Assembly: GCA_022769485.1 (NCBI GenBank)
Contig: JALEJU010000006.1
Span: forward strand, 62,001 to 126,000
From: Bacillota bacterium
GTDB lineage: Bacteria > Bacillota > Clostridia > Peptostreptococcales > Anaerovoracaceae
DNA length: 64,000 nt
Direction of reading: 5' to 3'
Position 1 is the stretch's first letter. Every line of letters starts with the position of its first letter. Below the pieces are notes generated by a model that saw nothing but the letters and a program-made list of their open reading frames with translations, was not told where the DNA came from and ran no database searches. Of this stretch, positions 1 to 7,395 are shown piece by piece. The translations under genes and the position numbers were made by a program.

Positions 1-221
1 TCAGTCTTTTAATCCAAAAAGGAGAGGCAAAAGAAATCTCTACAAAAGCGGAATTGAAAGAATCAACAGCGGCTCCTGTTCAAGCAGGGGATCCGGTAGG
101 AGAGCTCATCGTATATAAAGGAAAAAAGGAATTGGAACGCCACGAGTTATTGGCTGGATCGGATGTGGAAAAGGCCGGATTCGGGCAGATTTACATACGA
201 ATGATAAAAAATTTATTATAA
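1..221 (+). CDS. D-alanyl-D-alanine carboxypeptidase, C-terminal fragment
   Basis: Partial gene entering from the left edge; the reading frame starts at base 3 and ends with TAA at 219-221. The roughly 72 visible residues resemble the C-terminal beta-rich domain (PBP5_C) of low-molecular-weight penicillin-binding proteins (DacA/DacB/DacF type): charged beta strands around 'PVQAGDPVGELIVY' and a final hydrophobic amphipathic stretch that would dock on the membrane. The family trims the terminal D-Ala from peptidoglycan stem peptides outside the cell. The catalytic domain lies outside the window, so the subtype cannot be named. A DUF3343 gene follows 25 bp downstream on the same strand. Confidence 0.7.
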   Translation, partial: SLLIQKGEAKEISTKAELKESTAAPVQAGDPVGELIVYKGKKELERHELLAGSDVEKAGFGQIYIRMIKNLL

Positions 222-246
222 CCCAACAGGAAAGAGGGGAAAATGA

Positions 247-501
247 ATGTACAATTATGTGATGGTATTTTCCTCTTTTTACAAGGCCGTTTATGCGCAG
301 GAAAAGCTTTCCGATCATCGTATAAAAAGCGGGTTGATGCGAGTTTCTCCGGATTTGATAAAGAGCTGCGGATACGGCGTCTTTCTCAACGAAAAAGATC
401 TGGAAAATTCTAAAAAAGTCCTGAAAGAAGCGCATATAAATTGGCAGAGGCTATTCCAAATCAGTCAGGAAAAGGGGAAACAGGAATATAAACCGGTATA
501 A
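247..501 (+). CDS. DUF3343 small protein (putative Se/S carrier-like)
   Basis: An 84-aa protein preceded by an AGAGGGG ribosome binding site. Opening residues MYNYVMVFSSFYKA, followed by a short alternating helix/strand pattern and a single Cys in 'IKSCGYGVF' near residue 38, match the DUF3343 family, annotated as putative Se/S carrier-like proteins. In that family the protein is small and cytosolic and often occurs in anaerobes near selenium or sulfur metabolism genes. No such genes are visible here; the upstream neighbour is a cell wall carboxypeptidase. Function is not established. The call is a family assignment only. Confidence 0.65.
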   Translation: MYNYVMVFSSFYKAVYAQEKLSDHRIKSGLMRVSPDLIKSCGYGVFLNEKDLENSKKVLKEAHINWQRLFQISQEKGKQEYKPV

Positions 502-554
502 AGAAAACAGGAACGGCTGAATACTGTTCCATCATAAAGAACTTTTTGTGTAAG

Positions 555-590
555 AAACGGTGCAGCCCCGGCAATGGAGCTGCACCGTTT
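555..590 (+). terminator. Bidirectional rho-independent terminator
   Basis: A 12-bp perfect stem (555-566 with 579-590) with a 12-nt loop lies between the rightward DUF3343 gene and the leftward aminopeptidase gene. The stem ends in TTT on the plus strand, and the AAA at its left base gives T residues on the minus strand, so it can serve both convergent units. Confidence 0.75.
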
Positions 591-619
591 TACAATAATT
601 ATTTTTTGTAAACTTTAGA

Positions 620-1729
620 TTATTTCAAATTTTCCGGATTCAGACATTCCAGTTCAGGGATAACAAAACGACCGTCTTTCCGGATCAGTACATCATCAAA
701 CCAGATTTCGCCACCGCCGTATTCCGGCCTTTGAATCATAACCAAGTCCCAGTGGTTTGCGGATTTATTTCCGTTAAATGCATCTTCATAAGCCATTCCG
801 GGCGTTAAATGGAAACTTCCGTTGATCTTTTCATCGAAGAGAGTATCCAGCATAGGGTGCTCCACATAGGGATTCACGCCGATGGCAAATTCTCCGAAAT
901 AGCGGGAACCTTCGTCGGTATCCAGCAATTCATTGATTCTTTTATCGTTATTGGCTGTGGCCTTTACAATTTTTCCGTTCTTCACTTCGAAGCAGATTTG
1001 ATCAAACACAAAACCGTCTTCCTGTGATTTTGTATTATAAGAAATTTTACCGTTCATAGAATCTCTTACAGGCGCCGTATATACTTCGCCGTCGGGAATG
1101 TTCATATGTCCGTCGCAGGGGATCGTTGGAATGCCCTTAATACTGAATGTCAAGTCTGTGCCGGGACCTACCAGCCGAACTTTATCTGTGCGATCCATAA
1201 GATCCACAAGAGCCTGCATGGCTTTTCCCATTTTCGCATAATCCAGAGTGCAGACATTAAAATAGAAATCCTCAAAGGCCTCCTGGCTGGTATTGGCCAG
1301 CTGAGCCATGGAGGGGTTAGGATAGCGCAGAACTACCCATTTTGTATGGTTGACCCGATAATCCAATACCGGATTCATCAGCTTGGAGTACAAAGCATTT
1401 TTTTCACTGGGGACATCGCTGAGTTCCGCAGAGTTTTCGCTGCCGCGAACCGCAATGTATGCGTCCATTTCTTTCATCTCTTCCATCTGAATTTTCGCCA
1501 TGGTTTTGATCTGTTTTTCGGTACAGTTCATAAGCAGCTCCCGGTTAACCCTGCTGTCTCTGTGACGAACATAGGGAAGTCCTCCCGCTTTGTAAATATC
1601 TTTAATCAACTGGCAGATCAACGGCTTTGTGGCTTCTCCCTCGTAATCAATCAAGCATTTTTCTCCCGGCTGAATGGAAGTAGAATAATTCACTAACAGA
1701 TCGGATAATTTCTTTACTCTTTCGTCCAT
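620..1729 (-). CDS. M29 family metallo-aminopeptidase
   Basis: 369 aa, the usual length for peptidase family M29 (aminopeptidase T/AmpS/PepS). Motifs visible: 'GPGTDLTFSIKG' near residues 190-200, the metal-site segment 'IPDGEVYTAP' near 210-220, a further acidic/His cluster ('NPYVEHPMLD') and the C-terminal 'HWDLV'. The family uses a two-metal centre (Zn or Co) and removes N-terminal residues from peptides in the cytosol. There is no signal peptide. The start ATG has a strong GGAGG site. The gene is 65 bp downstream of the aldo/keto reductase stop on the opposite side, both leftward, and is probably a separate or weakly linked unit. Confidence 0.88.
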   Translation of the reverse strand: MDERVKKLSDLLVNYSTSIQPGEKCLIDYEGEATKPLICQLIKDIYKAGGLPYVRHRDSRVNRELLMNCTEKQIKTMAKIQMEEMKEMDAYIAVRGSENSAELSDVPSEKNALYSKLMNPVLDYRVNHTKWVVLRYPNPSMAQLANTSQEAFEDFYFNVCTLDYAKMGKAMQALVDLMDRTDKVRLVGPGTDLTFSIKGIPTIPCDGHMNIPDGEVYTAPVRDSMNGKISYNTKSQEDGFVFDQICFEVKNGKIVKATANNDKRINELLDTDEGSRYFGEFAIGVNPYVEHPMLDTLFDEKINGSFHLTPGMAYEDAFNGNKSANHWDLVMIQRPEYGGGEIWFDDVLIRKDGRFVIPELECLNPENLK

Positions 1730-1794
1730 TTTATAAGGACCTCCTTCGGTTAAAATAATAAAATATCAATTGTAAAAAAGCTGTTCAGGCTGCA

Positions 1795-2763
1795 TTATAA
1801 CATAATAATCGCCCGCTCCGGGCAGACCGGCGCACAGTATCCGCAGGTTACACAGAGATTGGGGTCAATATCCGCAAGTCCGTTCTGATTCCAGAAAATC
1901 GCTTTGGAGGAGCAACGCTTCATACAGGCACCGCAGCCCATGCAGTCTCCCTGACAGATAAACATGCGCTTTTTCGATACATCCGGCCGGTAATCGGGAT
2001 CCAGACGGTCTTCCATGTATTCGATTATGCGGTCGATTTCGTGGCGGTAACCAAACCCCACCATAATAGAATCAACTCCCGGAAGGTAACGGACATAATC
2101 CAGGGCGGTTTTATAATCTACAGCTAAATTCCCGCCGCCGAAAGCCTTCATGGCAAAAACACCTTTTCCGTTGTCCGAAGCCTTCCGAATTGCCTCCGCC
2201 ATCTGCTCCTTTGTGCCGAAGCCGTTTCCGTTTCGAATACCTAATCCCCGGTAATTGATGAGGGGAAAGACTACGTCCAACTCCTCCATACCTGCGGCAA
2301 TTTCAACCGCCTGCACATCGTGAGCCGATACTCCTACCGCTTTAACCAGACCCTTCGCCTTAGCCTCCAACAGATATTCCCAGGCACCCTGCCGTTCCTG
2401 AAAATCTTCTCTGCCGCCCATTTCATGGAGCAGAAAGATATCGATTACATCCCGATTCAAACTGATTCGGGCTTCCTCTACAGCTTCTTTCATATCTTCG
2501 TAGCTTGAACCGAGACACTTGGAAGAAATAACGGGGTCGAAGGGAAGTCCCTTCAGAGCTTCCCGAATGTACGGATACGTTTCGTAGTACTGTGCGGTAT
2601 CAAGAAAATTAAATCCGCTGTCCAGTGCGTAACGCAGCAGCGCCGCGCCCTCCGAAACGGAATAATTCAACTGTGTTTTTCCTACGGTGAGAACACCGAA
2701 ACCCACCGGCGTAACATACAAACCGGTTCGCCCCAATGGTTTTTTATTCATCATTTCATTCAT
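1795..2763 (-). CDS. Aldo/keto reductase with C-terminal ferredoxin domain
   Basis: 322 aa. Residues ~7-265 form an aldo/keto reductase TIM barrel: 'FLDTAQYYE' carries the catalytic Asp and Tyr, 'SSKCLG' the Lys and 'FLLHEMG' the His. Residues ~270-320 hold two 4Fe-4S motifs, 'CQGDCMGCGACMKRC' and 'CVTCGYCAPVC', so the protein probably couples NAD(P)H chemistry to ferredoxin-type electron transfer. Such AKR-ferredoxin fusions are common in anaerobes but their substrates are mostly unknown. The gene is transcribed away from alaS, with about 200 bp between the two starts. The N-terminus has two nearby ATGs (2763 and 2754); 2763 is used here. Confidence 0.85.
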   Translation of the reverse strand: MNEMMNKKPLGRTGLYVTPVGFGVLTVGKTQLNYSVSEGAALLRYALDSGFNFLDTAQYYETYPYIREALKGLPFDPVISSKCLGSSYEDMKEAVEEARISLNRDVIDIFLLHEMGGREDFQERQGAWEYLLEAKAKGLVKAVGVSAHDVQAVEIAAGMEELDVVFPLINYRGLGIRNGNGFGTKEQMAEAIRKASDNGKGVFAMKAFGGGNLAVDYKTALDYVRYLPGVDSIMVGFGYRHEIDRIIEYMEDRLDPDYRPDVSKKRMFICQGDCMGCGACMKRCSSKAIFWNQNGLADIDPNLCVTCGYCAPVCPERAIIML

Positions 2764-2834
2764 GCCCTCTTTCCTGTATTTTAAATCAGCTTATCACAAA
2801 TTAGAGAAAAAAACTACCCATTTAAGCCCCTCTA

Positions 2835-2843
2835 TGATATAAT
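2835..2843 (+). promoter_or_regulatory. Extended -10 promoter and structured leader of alaS
   Basis: TGATATAAT is an extended -10 (TGnTATAAT); no convincing -35 lies 17 bp upstream. Transcription would give an alaS leader of about 110 nt that contains GC-rich complementary segments (for example CGGT and ACCG around 2877-2905). The leader is too short for a T-box and has no recognisable T-box sequence. Confidence 0.55.
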
Positions 2844-2963
2844 AACAAATCAGTGTTAGATGATATATTCGGCAAGACGGTGCCGGATTTAAACCGACCG
2901 CAGTGCGGAAAGCGCCCGCGCTCGAAATTTACATAAGAAAACAAGGAAGGTAAAAAATCTGCT

Positions 2964-5585
2964 ATGGAAAAGATGGGTTTAAATGAAATAAGAACTGCAT
3001 TCAGAGAGTTCTATCAAAGCAAGGGACATTACGCGCATAAGAGTTTTTCTCTGGTGCCGGACAAGGACAAGAGCCTTTTGATCATCAACTCCGGCATGGC
3101 GCCTTTAAAACCTTATTTTGCAGGCTTGGAAACACCTCCGGCAAAGAGGATGACTACCTGTCAAAAATGCATCCGTACCGGTGATATCGACAATGTGGGT
3201 TTGACCGCCCGTCACGGAACCTTCTTTGAAATGTTGGGAAGCTTCTCGTTTGGCGATTATTTTAAGGAGCAGTCTTTAATCTGGGGCTGGGAATTCATTA
3301 CGAAAGTAATGAAAATGCCCGTGGAGAAAATTTGGGCTACTATTTATCAAGATGACGACGAGGCTTATGAAATCTGGACAAAAGTAATAGGCATATCCCC
3401 GGATCACATCGTTCGTTTGGGAAAAGACGACAATTTCTGGGAAATCGGCGTAGGTCCCTGCGGCCCTTGTTCCGAAATTTATTATGACAGAGGGCCGGAA
3501 TACGGATGCGGCAGCCCCGACTGCAAACCCGGCTGTGAATGTGATCGTTATGTGGAATTCTGGAATCATGTATTTACACAGTTCAGCAAAGACGAAGAGG
3601 GGAATTACGCTCCTCTGGAGCATAAAAATATTGACACGGGAATGGGTTTGGAACGTTTGGCCTGCATTATGCAGGGAGTAGATTCCATCTTCGATGTTGA
3701 CACGATCCACTTTATTCTGGACGCGGTTGTCGCGCGCTCCGGCGTTGCTTATCACGAAGGAAAGGCTAAAACAGACGTATCCATCCGCATTATCACAGAC
3801 CACATTCGTTCTGTAACATTTATGATCGGTGACGGCATTCTGCCGGGTAACGAAGGAAGGGGTTACGTTTTGCGAAGACTGCTGAGAAGAGCGGCTCGCC
3901 ACGGAAAACTACTGGGGATCGAAGGCGCGTTTTTAGCAGAGCTTTCCAAAAAAGTGATTGAAATTTCCGGAGACGCATACCCGGAAATCAGAGAAAAAAG
4001 CGATTATATTTATAAAGTTATCGCTTCCGAGGAAGAAAAATTCAGCCATACTATCGACCAGGGCACGCTGCTTTTGAATGAAGAAATGGATAATCTGAAA
4101 AGGAGCGGCGGCAGGAAACTGGACGGGGAAACCATTTTCCGCCTTTACGATACATTCGGTTTCCCGTTGGAATTGACACAGGAAATTTTGCAGGAAAACG
4201 GAATGGAAGCGGATGCGGACGGCTTTAATCGCTGCATGCAGCAGCAGAAGGAGCTGGCCAGAGCGAACCGGAAAACCGAAACGGACGCAGGCTGGGCTGA
4301 TGAAGCTGCGCTCTTTGCGGACTTCGGAAGCACCCGGTTTGTAGGATATTCCACGCTTTGCGAAACAGCATGCGTTCAGGGAATCCTGACAGGCAAAGAA
4401 TCTGTAAAAAACGTCTCCAAAGGACAGGCTGCACAGATTATTCTGGATCAAACGCCGTTCTATGCGGAATCCGGCGGGCAGGCGGGGGATACAGGCATCC
4501 TGACCGCAAAAGACTGTAAAATAAAAGTAACCGGAACCAGCAAGGTAAAAAACACATTTGTTCACAACGCAGAAATTATCGAAGGAAGCCTTTCGGTTGG
4601 GGATACGATAGAAGCTGCGGTGGATACCGTGCGGAGAAACAGCTGCGCAAGAAACCACACCGCAACCCACCTGCTGCACAAAGCGCTGAAATTAACGTTA
4701 GGAGACCATGTCCAGCAGGCAGGTTCCAGCGTAACTCCGGAAGCGCTGCGTTTTGACTTTACCCATTTTGAAGCAATTTCCAAAGAAACGCTGACGGAAA
4801 TCGAAGCTCTCGTAAATCAAAAGATCGCAGAATTTCTGCCTGTAACCGTGCAGGAGATGCCCATTGAAGAAGCCCGTAAAACCGGCGCGGCCGCTCAGTT
4901 CGGCGAAAAGTACGGCGATACGGTTCGCGTGGTTTCCATCGGTGACTTCAGCATGGAATTCTGCGGCGGTACGCATGCAGCGAACTCCGGACAGATCGGT
5001 TTATGCAAGATTTTATCCGAAAGCGGCGTCGCTGCAGGTGTAAGAAGAATCGAAGCAGTAACCGGTTTAGGCGCATATAAAAAAATGACAGAACAGGAGC
5101 ATTTAATTCAAAACGCTGCGGAACTGCTCAAAGCAAGCCCGAATCAAATTCCGGCAAAGATCACGGCTCTCCAGGACGAAATAAAAAACTGCAGAAAAGA
5201 GTTGGATGAATTAAAGGCACAAGCTGCTGATTCCGCGCTGTCCGATATCCTGGCAGACGCAAAGGTAATCAACGGCGTAAAGCTGATCTGCCATAATTTC
5301 AAAGAATATGAAGCCGCAGATCTGCGAATGATATCCGATAAACTCAGAGAAGGCAGCAAGGAACTGATCGCTGTTCTGGCCGCGGAAAACGAAGGCAAGG
5401 TAACATTTTTGGTCGCTGTATCCGATGATCTTCTGGAAAAAGGTTACCACGCAGGAAAAATGATTAAAGAAATCGCGGCGGCCGCGGGCGGCGGCGGCGG
5501 CGGAAAAGCCAACATGGCTCAGGCCGGCGCAAAAGATCCCTCGAAAATTCAGGCAGCCTTCGATGTGGCAGCATCGCTTATTTAA
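2964..5585 (+). CDS. alaS: Alanyl-tRNA synthetase
   Basis: 873 aa, full length for bacterial AlaRS, which charges tRNA-Ala with alanine in the cytosol. The N-terminal class II catalytic core starts with 'RTAFREFYQSKGH'. The editing domain carries the zinc-site motif 'HTATHLLH' near residue 560 and 'CGGTHAANSG' near 660, and the C-terminal C-Ala domain ends in the glycine-rich 'AAGGGGGGKANMAQAG'. The start ATG has an AAGGAAGG site upstream. ireB and ruvX follow, the usual alaS-ireB-ruvX order of Firmicutes, but ireB also has its own promoter. Confidence 0.98.
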   Translation: MEKMGLNEIRTAFREFYQSKGHYAHKSFSLVPDKDKSLLIINSGMAPLKPYFAGLETPPAKRMTTCQKCIRTGDIDNVGLTARHGTFFEMLGSFSFGDYFKEQSLIWGWEFITKVMKMPVEKIWATIYQDDDEAYEIWTKVIGISPDHIVRLGKDDNFWEIGVGPCGPCSEIYYDRGPEYGCGSPDCKPGCECDRYVEFWNHVFTQFSKDEEGNYAPLEHKNIDTGMGLERLACIMQGVDSIFDVDTIHFILDAVVARSGVAYHEGKAKTDVSIRIITDHIRSVTFMIGDGILPGNEGRGYVLRRLLRRAARHGKLLGIEGAFLAELSKKVIEISGDAYPEIREKSDYIYKVIASEEEKFSHTIDQGTLLLNEEMDNLKRSGGRKLDGETIFRLYDTFGFPLELTQEILQENGMEADADGFNRCMQQQKELARANRKTETDAGWADEAALFADFGSTRFVGYSTLCETACVQGILTGKESVKNVSKGQAAQIILDQTPFYAESGGQAGDTGILTAKDCKIKVTGTSKVKNTFVHNAEIIEGSLSVGDTIEAAVDTVRRNSCARNHTATHLLHKALKLTLGDHVQQAGSSVTPEALRFDFTHFEAISKETLTEIEALVNQKIAEFLPVTVQEMPIEEARKTGAAAQFGEKYGDTVRVVSIGDFSMEFCGGTHAANSGQIGLCKILSESGVAAGVRRIEAVTGLGAYKKMTEQEHLIQNAAELLKASPNQIPAKITALQDEIKNCRKELDELKAQAADSALSDILADAKVINGVKLICHNFKEYEAADLRMISDKLREGSKELIAVLAAENEGKVTFLVAVSDDLLEKGYHAGKMIKEIAAAAGGGGGGKANMAQAGAKDPSKIQAAFDVAASLI

Positions 5586-5636
5586 GAATAATCGTTGATA
5601 GATTGTTACAACAATATTAAATATCCGTGAATCGCT

Positions 5637-5665
5637 TTGGATTTTCAAGCTTCCTGTGTTATAAT
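5637..5665 (+). promoter_or_regulatory. SigmaA-type promoter of ireB-ruvX
   Basis: TTGGAT (5637-5642) and a perfect TATAAT (5660-5665) are separated by 17 bp. The predicted transcription start near 5672 falls on or next to the upstream in-frame ATG at 5673, which argues that translation begins instead at the GTG at 5697 behind AAGGAGG. Confidence 0.75.
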
Positions 5666-5696
5666 GGCGTAAATGCTTGAAGAAGGAGGTGTTGTT

Positions 5697-5948
5697 GTGG
5701 ACGATAGAAATACGATTTTGTTTGATAGCTCGGATAAGGGTGAACCGCAAACGACAGAGTCTATTCTGCGAACGGTATATGACGCCTTGGAGGAAAAAGG
5801 GTATAATGCCATTGACCAGATGGTAGGATATATTTTATCCGGCGATCCTTCCTATATTACAGGACATAACAACGCAAGAAATATTATTCGTCATATTGAG
5901 CGCGATGACTTAGTCGAAGAATTGCTTCGGGCATTCATCAAAAAATAA
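5697..5948 (+). CDS. ireB: IreB family regulatory phosphoprotein (DUF965)
   Basis: 83 aa from a GTG start. The GTG is chosen because AAGGAGG (5683-5689) sits 7 nt upstream and the promoter would start RNA at about 5672, leaving no leader for the ATG at 5673. The protein has the DUF965/IreB core: 'TVYDALEEKGYNAIDQMVGY', then 'LSGDPSYITGHNNARN' and a charged C-terminal helix. In Enterococcus IreB is phosphorylated by the PASTA kinase IreK and tunes cephalosporin resistance; Thr residues near the N-terminus ('TTES') could be the equivalent targets, which is inference. It lies between alaS and ruvX as in most Firmicutes. Confidence 0.9.
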   Translation: MDDRNTILFDSSDKGEPQTTESILRTVYDALEEKGYNAIDQMVGYILSGDPSYITGHNNARNIIRHIERDDLVEELLRAFIKK

Positions 5949-5957
5949 GAATAAAAG

Positions 5958-5978
5958 GCGGGTCGTAAGACCCGCTTT
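5958..5978 (+). terminator. Hairpin between ireB and ruvX
   Basis: A perfect 7-bp GC-rich stem (5958-5964 with 5969-5975) with the GNRA-type loop GTAA is followed by only TTTCT. The short U-tract suggests a weak terminator or an RNA-stabilising element that lets part of the transcription reach ruvX 23 bp further on. Confidence 0.6.
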
Positions 5979-6000
5979 CTCACTAACAAGGAGAAATATT

Positions 6001-6444
6001 TTGAAAATTTTAGCCTTAGATGTAGGAGATAAAACCATAGGCGTTGCGGTCAGCGACGAATTATTTTTAACCGCACAGGGAATTACTACAATAGAACGCG
6101 TAGGGATTCGAAAAGATACAACTAAAATTCTCGATCTGGTTCGAGAACATAATGTCGGTACAATCGTAATCGGACTTCCTCTAAAGATGGACGGGCAGGA
6201 CAGCATCCAGACGGAAAAAGTAAGAGAATTCCGCACAATGCTGGAAAACAAACTGCGCAGCTGCGGACTGCAGAACGTAGAACTGGTATACCAGGATGAA
6301 CGTTTTACTACAGTCATCGCAGAAAAAGTTCTCATCGAAGCAGATGTCTCCAGAGCAAAACGAAAAACCGTAATCGATAAGCAAGCTGCCGTAGTTATCC
6401 TGCAAAGTTATCTGGATCGAAACTATTCCTGCACGATGGTATAA
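6001..6444 (+). CDS. ruvX: Holliday junction resolvase-like YqgF/RuvX
   Basis: 147 aa, the usual size of YqgF/RuvX. The RNase H-fold signature 'ILALDVGDKTIGVAVSD' is at the very start, 'IVIGLPLKMDG' follows near residue 60, 'YQDERFTTVIAE' near 100 and 'KQAAVVILQSYLD' near the end; together these supply the acidic active site. The family is implicated in 16S rRNA 5'-end processing and as a putative Holliday junction resolvase. The start is TTG, with AAGGAG 7-8 nt upstream. It is the last gene of the alaS-ireB-ruvX group. Confidence 0.93.
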   Translation: MKILALDVGDKTIGVAVSDELFLTAQGITTIERVGIRKDTTKILDLVREHNVGTIVIGLPLKMDGQDSIQTEKVREFRTMLENKLRSCGLQNVELVYQDERFTTVIAEKVLIEADVSRAKRKTVIDKQAAVVILQSYLDRNYSCTMV

Positions 6445-6465
6445 CAAATAAAATAATAAGAAGAT

Positions 6466-6505
6466 AAAAACGAAACCGATAAACAATACGTCGATTTCGT
6501 TTTTT
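6466..6505 (+). terminator. Terminator after ruvX
   Basis: An A-rich stem arm (6466-6475) pairs with a T-rich arm (6495-6504) whose end is the T-run itself. It ends the rightward alaS-ireB-ruvX unit. Confidence 0.6.
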
Positions 6506-6596
6506 GTTTGCAATAATTTAATTAAGATATACCGGAAAGGTAAGCAGCGGAAGCGCATGAATATGAAATGAGATAGGAGAGTGTTTTTCAGCAGTC

Positions 6597-6634
6597 ATAA
6601 CTATTCCTAAAATATTCATTTTAGGAATAGTTAT
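6597..6634. repeat. Perfect 16-bp inverted repeat
   Basis: Arms 6597-6612 and 6619-6634 are exact reverse complements separated by 6 nt. The AT-rich arms lack a following T-run in either direction, so a simple terminator is unlikely. It lies immediately left of the DnaA-box-like array, with only 2 bp between them, and could be a protein binding site or part of one replication-linked control site. Confidence 0.8.
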
Positions 6635-6636
6635 AG

Positions 6637-6667
6637 TTATCCACACGCTATCCACAAGTTATCCTCC
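6637..6667 (+). promoter_or_regulatory. Array of three DnaA-box-like 9-mers at 11-bp pitch
   Basis: TTATCCACA (6637-6645) is an exact consensus DnaA box. It is followed by CTATCCACA (6648-6656, one change) and TTATCCTCC (6659-6667, two changes). All are in the same orientation and start exactly 11 bp apart, about one helical turn, so bound proteins would stack on one face of the DNA. No dnaA/dnaN genes are here, so this is not the canonical oriC; a DnaA titration or regulatory cluster is a reasonable guess. Confidence 0.6.
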
Positions 6668-6710
6668 GGGCAAATCTCGACAAACTCCATAAAAGGACTC
6701 GGCGTCTTTT

Positions 6711-6759
6711 TTAATAAAAACAGCCTCGCGTTTGAGAATATCTCCCAAAATACGAGGCT
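6711..6759 (-). terminator. Terminator after the LysM (YneA-like) gene
   Basis: A 7-bp stem AGCCTCG (6722-6728) with CGAGGCT (6753-6759) encloses a second partly paired stem. The A-rich run 6711-6720 gives a T-tract in the leftward transcript. The TATTTTT on the other side makes weak rightward termination possible too. Confidence 0.7.
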
Positions 6760-6801
6760 CTATTTTTCGATTTAAGCGATTTTTTTACGCTTCTCGATAA
6801 A

Positions 6802-7116
6802 CTATTCAGGAATATAAATCGTTTGTCCCGGATACAATTCGTCTACTTCCATATTATTAACAGAACAGATCGTATGAACCAACTTCCGAACATCCTGAGC
6901 CGGATCACCGTAAGTTTTAGCTAAATCCCAAAGCGTATCGCCATAACAAACTTCAACTGCCCGGTAAGACGGCTCCTCAGACATACTGGCTGCGTCGTTC
7001 AATCCTAAAACATTTCCCAATAAAGTAATACTCATTATCATCATAACAGCAACAAAAGCGGTAAAACGTATCTTTGACTTGATTCTGTATTTTTTCCTTA
7101 CGGTTCTTCCGGTCAT
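6802..7116 (-). CDS. YneA-like LysM protein, probable SOS cell-division suppressor
   Basis: 104 aa: a basic N-terminus, one membrane segment (~18-36) and one LysM domain (~51-102: 'VCYGDTLWDLAKTYGDP ... PGQTIYIPE'). Size and layout match Bacillus YneA (about 105 aa), a SOS-induced protein that delays septation during DNA damage. The assignment is strengthened by the promoter, whose -35/-10 spacer contains a LexA-type box, with further boxes on each side. YneA is normally next to lexA; no lexA is in the window. The LysM part would lie outside the membrane and contact peptidoglycan. The start ATG has AAGGAGG upstream. Function is inferred from architecture and regulation, not from close sequence identity. 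Confidence 0.75.
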   Translation of the reverse strand: MTGRTVRKKYRIKSKIRFTAFVAVMMIMSITLLGNVLGLNDAASMSEEPSYRAVEVCYGDTLWDLAKTYGDPAQDVRKLVHTICSVNNMEVDELYPGQTIYIPE

Positions 7117-7136
7117 TTCCCTTCCCTCCTTAAGTA

Positions 7137-7212
7137 AGAACAGTTGTTCTTTTCTTTAATTCATAATATCAGAACTTATGTTCGTTGTAAAGAGTTTTTT
7201 AAACATTTGTTC
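7137..7212 (-). promoter_or_regulatory. SOS-regulated promoter with three LexA-type boxes
   Basis: On the minus strand TTTACA (7191-7186) and TATTAT (7168-7163) form a sigmaA-like promoter with a 17-bp spacer. The spacer contains a box with the GAAC-4-GTTC core (7172-7183; full 14-mer 7171-7184), close to the Bacillus consensus CGAACRNRYGTTYC. A second exact core lies at 7138-7149, between the -10 and the start codon, and a third with one mismatch (AAACATTTGTTC) at 7201-7212 just upstream of the -35. Repression by LexA would block the YneA-like gene directly. Confidence 0.75.
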
Positions 7213-7222
7213 TTTTTTATTT

Positions 7223-7246
7223 AAAAAAAAGAACGGCTTTCCGTTC
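7223..7246 (-). terminator. Terminator of the long leftward nusB-to-TVP38 cluster
   Basis: A 6-bp stem (7231-7236 with 7241-7246) is preceded on the plus strand by eight A residues (7223-7230), giving a clean U-tract in the leftward transcript downstream of the TVP38 gene. Confidence 0.7.
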
Positions 7247-7276
7247 GCTTAAGCCGCTTAAATTCAGACAATATAT

Positions 7277-7305
7277 ATGCGGCGGGGCTCTATGCCCCGC
7301 CGCAT
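7277..7305. repeat. Very strong 12-bp GC-rich hairpin
   Basis: Arms 7277-7288 and 7294-7305 pair perfectly around a 5-nt loop, with ten of the twelve pairs in a G/C core. No T-run follows on the minus strand and only a broken one on the plus strand. It lies about 30 bp before the true terminator of the leftward cluster and may stabilise the 3' end of that mRNA. Confidence 0.7.
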
Positions 7306-7395
7306 TCTTCGGTAAATTTGTGAATTCTGCAATTCGCTCTCAAAGCCGTATTTCTTAACAAATTGATGCAATGCTGCCGCATTTGAAAACATTTT

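Noticed and set aside
6637-6667. Chromosomal replication origin
   Set aside because: Only three boxes, no AT-rich unwinding element recognised, and no dnaA, dnaN or other origin-linked genes nearby.
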